Shown here piece after piece: positions 57,931 to 64,000 of a DNA stretch of 64,000 bases (position 1 is the first letter of the stretch; every line of letters starts with the position of its first letter). Source of the DNA: Ceriagrion tenellum (lineage: Eukaryota; Arthropoda; Insecta; Odonata; Coenagrionidae). The position numbers and the translations under genes were made by a program. Under the pieces are notes generated by a model, which was given only the letters and a program-made list of their open reading frames with translations, was not told the origin of the DNA and made no database searches. Location of the stretch: assembly GCA_963169105.1 (NCBI GenBank), contig OY720637.1, forward strand, positions 32,917,925-32,981,924. The letters are read 5' to 3'.

Positions 57931-59070
57931 AAAACTCTCGGCTGTGGGGAATACCCCGCCAGATTATGCCGATCGCTATTCAGAGCGAAAAAATTCGGGT
58001 GGTACACCTGCAGTGTTATTAATAATCCTTGCCAGGAAAACACAAGAGCTCCGATCATTTCGCGAGGGGTCAAAATTAAAAAAATTCACGCAAATGAAGA
58101 AGAGCTCTTAAAATAAAATCAAATGAACCATTTAAAGGATGATATTATTATATATGAGAGAAAGAACGTATAGTATTTACAGTATGTACGCAGAATTAGA
58201 AAGTTAATTAAATGGTGGAAGAGAGAGAGAGGGGTAGCGAGAGTATTCTGACCAATCAAGGTCGTTCCATATCAATTGTGTTCTTTCTTCAACATAAGTC
58301 TTTGCGATATACAAAAATCCGCCATTAATGTGCTTATTTCTCTGTACTTGAATCCATATTAAAACAACCCTTGTACTTTTCCACTAACATTAGCGGAAAA
58401 GTATAAGGAATTCAATAATGGAGTCAAGTATAAAATACTTCCACGAAGTGACGCCTAAAGGTCTAAAGTTTCTTTCTCTTTATACTCCATAAGCATTTTA
58501 TAGGTTGTTCGAAGTTTTTGTTGACTTGGTAGTGCCTTTTTATTCGAAATGACAGCTTATGCCGCATATTTTCAGATTTCCTTGGGTGTGTTACGGCTGT
58601 AAATGCTAAAATAGCACATTAACGGAGAACATGCGGTGGAAATAGTTGCTAAGACCTATATTGAAGGAAGAATACAATCGATGTCGAATTACCGTGCTGA
58701 ACAATTATCTCGGTGAATGAAGCAGCAGTGCAGAAACGTAATAGAAGCGTAGGAGGTAGCGAGGACAGGGCATTAAGAATGAAATTACTAGCGCCACCTA
58801 GAAACAACCACATTCCTTGACTGTACCCACCCTACAAAGGAATTACAAGATGGATGTGTACGCAAGCAGAATTGTTAAATCAGATGAAGTAAGTTTTATG
58901 AAGTATAACGTGCAACACAATTCTTCAATCTCTTTTGAAATTTACTCCGCAAGGTATCTAGGCGGAAATACTTCTATAGAACAGCTGATGAGCGCAGGAA
59001 TATAGGGTCCATATTGACTGTGTTAGCACTTTGAAGTAAGTTAGTTGACAGGTAGTATAGCCTCATAATG
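57931..59070. other. No gene recognised
   Basis: A short GA-rich run lies at about 58220. No other signal. Confidence 0.4.
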
Positions 59071-59074
59071 CATG

Positions 59075-59215
59075 TCTCTAAATCTGTCAACTAGTGCTAA
59101 CACCATGTTTTGCATGTTTTCTGCATGAATCTTGTTTCGCGTATTCATAGTTACATATTAGATTATTTTAATAGTTTCCGTAGCAACTGTAGTATACTGA
59201 TAGAGGTACATTCCA
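59075..59215 (+). mobile_element. Family A-related 3' UTR fragment
   Basis: 'gtgctaac', 'tgttttgcatgtt', 'ctgcatgaatcttgt' and 'ttagattattttaatagttt' correspond in order to 11818-11915, the 3' UTR of the divergent subfamily. Coding part and tail are missing. Confidence 0.5.
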
Positions 59216-59299
59216 CTTTCTCAGGCGAGATGTTGTAGAACAGCATTTTTCAATGATACACAAAAGATATCGTACTGTCTACCTTTTAATACAAAATCA

Positions 59300-60030
59300 T
59301 AATGCACGTGTTTCTGTCTTGAAGTCATCATCAGGTACGACTACTCTTTCACATAACCAGAAATGTGCATATATATTGACAGAACCTTGACCAAATCACA
59401 GTAATGGTGGGGGGAGGGGTTGTGATGGGAGTAAGGAGGAAGGATAGGAGGGGAAGGCTAAAAAGCATAATTGGGAAATGATCCTTTGTTCGTCCGTCAA
59501 CATTCCAGACCTGCGTCACACTGAGGAAGGATGAAGAAAGACAGGTGGGAGAAAATGGAGGGGGGAGGGGAAAAGGGTGGGCTTTGTTGGAGGAAGAAAG
59601 GTTGAATTAAAATGATTTCCAAAATGATCAACAAACTCATGGGACAAACAAACAAAATGGGAATGATCAACAAACTCATTCTCATTTAACAGGTTCATTT
59701 TCTTCCGTTTTATTTTTACTATTTCCCATTGCTCCGACACATCTAGACGGTGTCCTTCATTCAAGAAACGGAGGATTTTCAGATTAAATGTGGAGTGGTG
59801 GGATTCATCCATTAAATGTTTGGCGAGATAAGATTTGGGATCACTGTTCGCATCAGCGTCGCATCAGACACCCTGGTTACAAAATTTCTCCCAGTTTGAC
59901 CAACATACACTCTACCATGTGCGTCACACTTAGGTTCATAAACACCAGATTTTAACATGGGGTCAAAAATATCTTTGGGATTATTGAAAAATGATCCCAG
60001 AGTTCTTAGTGTATTGAAAAATAACAATTA
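59300..60030 (-). mobile_element. Penelope-like element 2, GIY-YIG endonuclease end
   Basis: The minus strand reads KSGVYEPKCDAHGRVYVGQT, GRNFVTRV, then frame-shifted DPKSYLAKHLMDESHHSTFN, LKILRFLNEGHRLDVSEQWE and IVKIKRKKMNLLNENEF. GVY-(10)-VYVGQTGR is the GIY-YIG catalytic motif. The downstream LAKHL-DE-H and LLNE pattern is the usual end of Penelope-like endonucleases. A pyrimidine-rich 3' region (59400-59600) and a hammerhead-like core (59310-59334) follow. No reverse transcriptase remains. It is clearly a different family from the element at 44.8 kb. Confidence 0.8.
59310..59334 (-). ncRNA. Hammerhead-ribozyme-like core of the 59.3-kb element
   Basis: On the minus strand: CTGATGA (59334-59328), TGACTTCAAGACA, GAAAC (59314-59310), ACGTG. 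The core boxes are intact but stem II is only weakly paired, so activity is doubtful. Confidence 0.45.
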
Positions 60031-61075
60031 ATGTTACAATACATCATGATGCAACAAATCATAAGTTTCTCAAAAATCTCTCTCCCTCCTCAAGTCCTTA
60101 ACTTATAAATGGTCAGATTTAATCAGATGACGGCATTTCAAAATAAGTCAGGGACGGAATCATTGTGTATTCCAACGAGTTTCTGAGATCAATCGGAAAA
60201 ATTGTTTTCAAATACCTGAAAAAAAATCACCTACCTACCGAAATAAGGTTAAAAAAATATTTTTGAATGAAGATTTAAGCTCACCATCAGCAGCAAGCGT
60301 ATCGTTATTAGGTATATACAGTAGCGCTTTAGAAGGACTAATCACCAAGCGGTACGCAATCAGTAATCTACGGCAAATCCCAGAATCCTAGGAAAGAAAT
60401 GAAACCTAAACATGTTATGAATTCCAGTGCAACACCTTAGCGTCACGCAAACCATTCTGTACCCTAATGGCCATGCGCCACATTGTGCAACAAACGAAAC
60501 CCTCTCAAAGTTAACGTTTGGACGTGAACTGAGAAAAAGATTATCTTTTTATCGAGGCCTTTTGTGGATAAATATCGAGAAAAATAGATTGGATATCACC
60601 ATGGCCACAGAGATGAAACTTTTAATGTCGGGGAAACAGTGTATATAAAGGATTATCATACTAGAAATAAGAAAACATGGACGTGAGCGACTATCGTAAA
60701 AGTACGAGGGTTTAGGACACACCTGTATGAACTTTTAAACAAACAAGGTTGAATGGAAGAGGCACACAAGCCAGATTTTTATAATTGTACCCTTGAATCC
60801 AACAAGGGTGTATTTTTCATCTCAAGGAATAATTGTGTGTACTCTTCCGGAGTCACTTGTTTATTGTTCCTGCGTAAATGACCTTGTGGTATTATTTGAG
60901 TAGTTAAGGTAAAAAAAATTGAAAATCACAGCAGAGCGCTAAAATGTGCATGGATAGCAATATCACTGAAAAGAGTGGGAGATTTTTTATATTTGTGGGG
61001 AATGCGTAAGGATTATAAAGGTTATAACTATGTCAAAAAATTTCACGGCCACAAAATACCGACACGTGAAGAAAG
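60031..61075. other. No gene recognised
   Basis: AT-rich. A 73-codon frame at 60427-60648 shows no motif. Confidence 0.4.
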
Positions 61076-61700
61076 GGTGACATAGAATGGATTTAAGGCC
61101 GCGAGGAATGATACCCCGAGCGATCCCGGGATGTGTGGTGGAATTTATACGAGGGTGGGCGCGCCAGCTAATTAGTTACATCAAACCCAGCCCCCTACCC
61201 GCCCTCGAAGCGTTTATGAAGGGAAACAGGCCCAAATTCCTTTACGAAAGCTATCCCCTTCTCTCTTTCTCGGCGAGAAGGGGCGCTGTGCGCGTGGTGA
61301 ATGAAATAAAGGGAGAGCGGAGGTTAGTTTAAGAGCGGGTCAGAGGGTTTTCTTCGTATAAAAAATGGGGTTGGCACGAAATACATGGGGTAGGAGGGAC
61401 GTGGAAAAGCCATTGGCCCCGTAGGCGATAGGGACGTCGCGAGACGAACTTGGAATTACGGGGCGGAAGAAATAACACGAGGGATAAACTACACGGGAAG
61501 AAAACAAAGAAAATAACGATCCCCGGGCCTTGAATTTAATTATTCTCTTATTTGCGAGAAATCCGATACGGTGGAGAGGAACATTTAAAAGTTCCACCTG
61601 ACGCCACTGAATTAACTGAACGGTGGGGTTCCTCCGAACACAACCATGGGAGTGTCTGGGCATTCCTACCCTCGTAAATTTCGACATCCCAAGTCCGGAA
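61076..61700. promoter_or_regulatory. GC/CpG-rich block, candidate regulatory sequence
   Basis: About 600 bp of GC-balanced sequence lies in AT-rich DNA, with 'gggcgcgccagctaattagt' (a TAATTA homeodomain-type site) and 'gccccgtaggcgatagggac'. The 164-codon minus-strand frame overlapping it (61834-61340) has no recognised domain. Confidence 0.25.
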
Positions 61701-62566
61701 GTCTGATTTTGAAGGAGGCATCGACATACGCTCAACAGACAAAACAGGAAATGTATATCGATATAAAGGTACACAATTATGTCCCCCCCCCAGAAAGGTG
61801 ATGTATTCATACATTTAAATCGTCCAGCAAACAAAAAAAAATACCTGATTCTTTTTCACTCCTTCCTCAAATAATCAGAACAGAAGCATACCGGAGTAAA
61901 TTAACCATAAAAATACTTTGAAGTGTAGGTAAAATATTTATCACAAAAAGTGTCCTCAGCTTGTAGAACTTTCTAACTCCATTATGGTGTCTTGAAGGTT
62001 AGCTACCTCGATAATTTTTTTAATGATAAGTCTACCTCAAAAGTTAAATATCAGTTTTTAAGGTTTTACGAAGGTTTTAAATACTCGTTCTTTTACGAGT
62101 TCGTACTTTAAGTTCAAACAATATTGTGCAAATACCTTTCAAAATTTTCCTACATTCTAATAAAATAATGCCGGGATGGCTTACGACTTTTACGCAAAAG
62201 ATACTATTTGAAAAACTGCTATGCGGATGAGATCCATGGCGACTTTATAAGGAGTGCACAAATAACTTAACTGTGTTTACACTAACACAATGGCTTAAGT
62301 ATTGCCTTAATGACCTTAAGTGTTGCCAGGAAAATGTGTGAATCAATTTATGAGTTAAAAATGTTAGACGTAAATATTCATTTTCTATCGCAAAATTTAT
62401 ACAAGTAAGGAGTTTAACCGAAAAAAGAATAAGACCTCATTTAAATGCCTAGCATGATTCTTAATTAAGAAAAGCTGACAGTGGAGAAAGCAAGAGGATA
62501 TGCCTCTCAAAGAAGAGAAACCTGGACATAATTAGGATAAGTGATGAGCAGTCTGAAATGTCTTAC

Positions 62567-62635
62567 TTTCAACGTGGTTGTCCGCAGTATCGGATCTACT
62601 ACCACTCCGGTATAAAAGTTTGCCGCGTTACTCAC
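62567..62635 (-). CDS. Candidate 69-nt internal exon of an unidentified gene
   Basis: On the minus strand the polypyrimidine tract 'cttcttttttatttcag' is followed by 69 nt and then 'gtaagac', a good donor. Exactly one frame is open across it (VSNAANFYTGVVVDPILRTT and TLK, 23 codons, phase 0); the other two have stops in the first codons. I do not recognise the protein. The 'caggtgagt' at the left junction is also a good donor on its own, so the acceptor reading is not certain. No partner exon was found nearby. Confidence 0.3.
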
Positions 62636-62676
62636 CTGAAATAAAAAAGAAGACATATTAGCAATCATATCAAGGA

Positions 62677-62835
62677 GAAAATATGAATCATGAAAATAAA
62701 GGAAAGCATTATTCGTAGCATAGATTAGAAAAAATATTAACCATAAAAATAAAGGAAAGCATTATATGTTGCATAGATTGGAGAAAATATAAGCCATAAA
62801 AATTACTGAAAGCAATATATATAGCACAGATTATG
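62677..62835. repeat. Tandem array, three units of about 53 bp
   Basis: The unit is 'gaaaatatnaaccataaaaa' followed by 'taaaggaaagcattatatgt' and 'gcatagattgga'. Units start at about 62677, 62728 and 62782. The third is the most diverged. Confidence 0.8.
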
Positions 62836-63149
62836 CAGCGTTCAAGGGTTTAAAGTGAATGCTAAGCGATCAAGGTCTTAATTTTCCACATGAAACTAAA
62901 GATAAACTCGACTAGCCTCATTGATTTTAAATTAGAATACACGTTTTTTATCATTTAATAAAATCTATTTCCAGCACGCCACAGGCTTTGAAGGATATGA
63001 ACCTAAATGTCCCAAACTAATGCAACCCACTTGCATAATGCAGGGTGATAATATTTTTTCAACAGACCCTAAAATTATGCCATAAAATGTGCAAAACTTA
63101 TATTAGCAGAAATATTAACATGTATAAAAGGCCCTCCAATTTTATCAAC

Positions 63150-63240
63150 CAGTCGCCTCTAGTACCTATCCTCCTCAGTTGCACGTAATAAAGACTCACC
63201 TCTGGCACCCATCCTCTTCAAACACACGCAATAAAGCTTA
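63150..63240. repeat. Tandem duplication of about 43 bp
   Basis: 'cgcctctagtacctatcctc' to 'gcacgtaataaa' is followed by 'cacctctggcacccatcctc' to 'acacgcaataaa'. Confidence 0.65.
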
Positions 63241-63290
63241 AGAGTGGTGTACTTCATAGTTTCACCCCTCGACCACGCAATACTCTCATT

Positions 63291-63570
63291 AACATCTACA
63301 ACTTGAAGTACTTCATCATTATACAAAGAATGCAGAATGCTGCCAACGAGCGTTACAAATTCATTTGATAATATCGATTCATGTATTCGAGTGGGTGTTC
63401 AGGGGTTCCGAGAAGGCTTCTCAAAGGGGGAACATCTATAACTTGCAATACTTCATCATTGTACCACAAATGCAAAAGACTGCCAACGAGCGCTTCAAAT
63501 TCATTTGAAAATGTCGATTCATGCATTCGAGTGCATATTCAGGGTTTCCAAGAAGGCTTCCCAAAGGGGC
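63291..63570. repeat. Tandem duplication of 140 bp
   Basis: 63291-63430 and 63431-63570 are colinear: 'aacatctacaacttgaagta' / 'aacatctataacttgcaata', 'ctgccaacgagcg', 'tcaaattcatttga' and 'gaaggcttctcaaagggg' / 'gaaggcttcccaaagggg'. No coding meaning is evident. Confidence 0.85.
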
Positions 63571-64000
63571 GAATGCTACAAAACTTTTGATTGCTTTCTC
63601 CTCTTGTATGTTACATTGGTGTACAGTTAATATCTTATTTTGTTGAGATCAAATTTAAATTGATGGCACTTTTTTTCAGTTAAGTTTTAACTCTCCAATA
63701 AGATATATTTCCTGAAATGCGCACCAAAACAAGCCCTCGAACTATCATGTTTTTATTAATTTAGCAGTGGAAAATAAATGTGAGACGATATTATCGAGAT
63801 AGAAATATGGTTAGCAAAGGAAATGAGTGCATTTCAATAAATATTCATTTATTTCAACATGTCGCCGGTTTCTCACCACTTATGCACAGTATTCAAGATA
63901 GACTCTTTGGTATTTACAGGTATGATATTTACATAGGCAGCCTGAATTGGATCTCAAAATAATATATGCAGAAATTTGTAAAGATAAAAAAGTATACATG
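63571..64000. other. No gene recognised
   Basis: AT-rich end of the window without signal. Confidence 0.4.

Noticed and set aside
61340..61834. 164-codon minus-strand open frame
   Set aside because: No domain or signal; composition effect of a GC-rich block.
63291..63570. CRISPR-like repeats
   Set aside because: Only two long tandem units, no short repeats with unique spacers, and the genome is clearly eukaryotic.

Overview
The window looks like non-coding genomic DNA of an arthropod, probably an insect. The evidence is AT-rich sequence, no long open frame (the longest is about 198 codons and resembles nothing), many decayed copies of several non-LTR retrotransposon families, tRNA-derived SINEs, Penelope-like elements and fold-back elements. 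I cannot name the species. I found no intact host gene. The only possible host coding traces are a broken THAP-type zinc finger at about 25.8-26.0 kb (minus) and one 69-nt candidate exon at about 62.6 kb (minus). The window most likely lies between genes or inside large introns.

The commonest repeat, called family A here, is a CR1/Jockey-type LINE. Its 3' end carries a 'gtagatgtagatg' tail after a 'gccacacnccc...ggctcgcagggta' block. At least thirteen 5'-truncated pieces occur on both strands (0-0.5, 10.0-10.8, 11.5-12.0, 12.9-13.7, 17.0-18.1, 26.4, 35.5-36.1, 45.8-46.2, 49.3-49.5, 52.2-52.6 and 59.1 kb). Two of them, at 13.0-13.6 and 35.5-36.1 kb, are nearly identical, so one subfamily moved recently. 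RTE/BovB-like and poly(A)-tailed LINE 3' ends lie at 2.8-3.4, 10.3-10.7, 18.1-18.7, 23.9, 26.1-26.4, 36.9, 37.5 and 42.8-43.0 kb, with a reverse transcriptase piece at 35.0-35.5 kb. A third LINE type is at 32.2-32.7 kb.

Two Penelope-like elements (44.8-45.4 and 59.3-60.0 kb, both minus) keep parts of a GIY-YIG endonuclease, and each is followed by a hammerhead-ribozyme-like core (CTGATGA - short hairpin - GAAAC). Related core motifs sit inside small palindromic elements at 7.3, 20.2 and, more weakly, 3.15 kb. This links these fold-backs to hammerhead-bearing retroelements and is the observation I would follow first.

Other structures are a 486-bp fold-back with arms of about 215 bp (12.4-12.9 kb), a GC-rich 482-bp insertion with a 16-bp target-site duplication (40.1-40.6 kb), a GC-rich block ending in a perfect 19-bp hairpin and an RTE-like tail (23.0-23.9 kb), and an inverted pair of repeats of about 560 bp (53.3 and 56.9 kb). 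There are also three dispersed SINE types, two dispersed repeat pairs and short tandem arrays at 62.7-63.6 kb. CpG-rich single-copy blocks at 14.2-14.9, 31.5-32.1, 57.5-57.9 and 61.1-61.7 kb are candidate regulatory sequence. Many insertions are nested, so relative ages can be read from the order of interruption.
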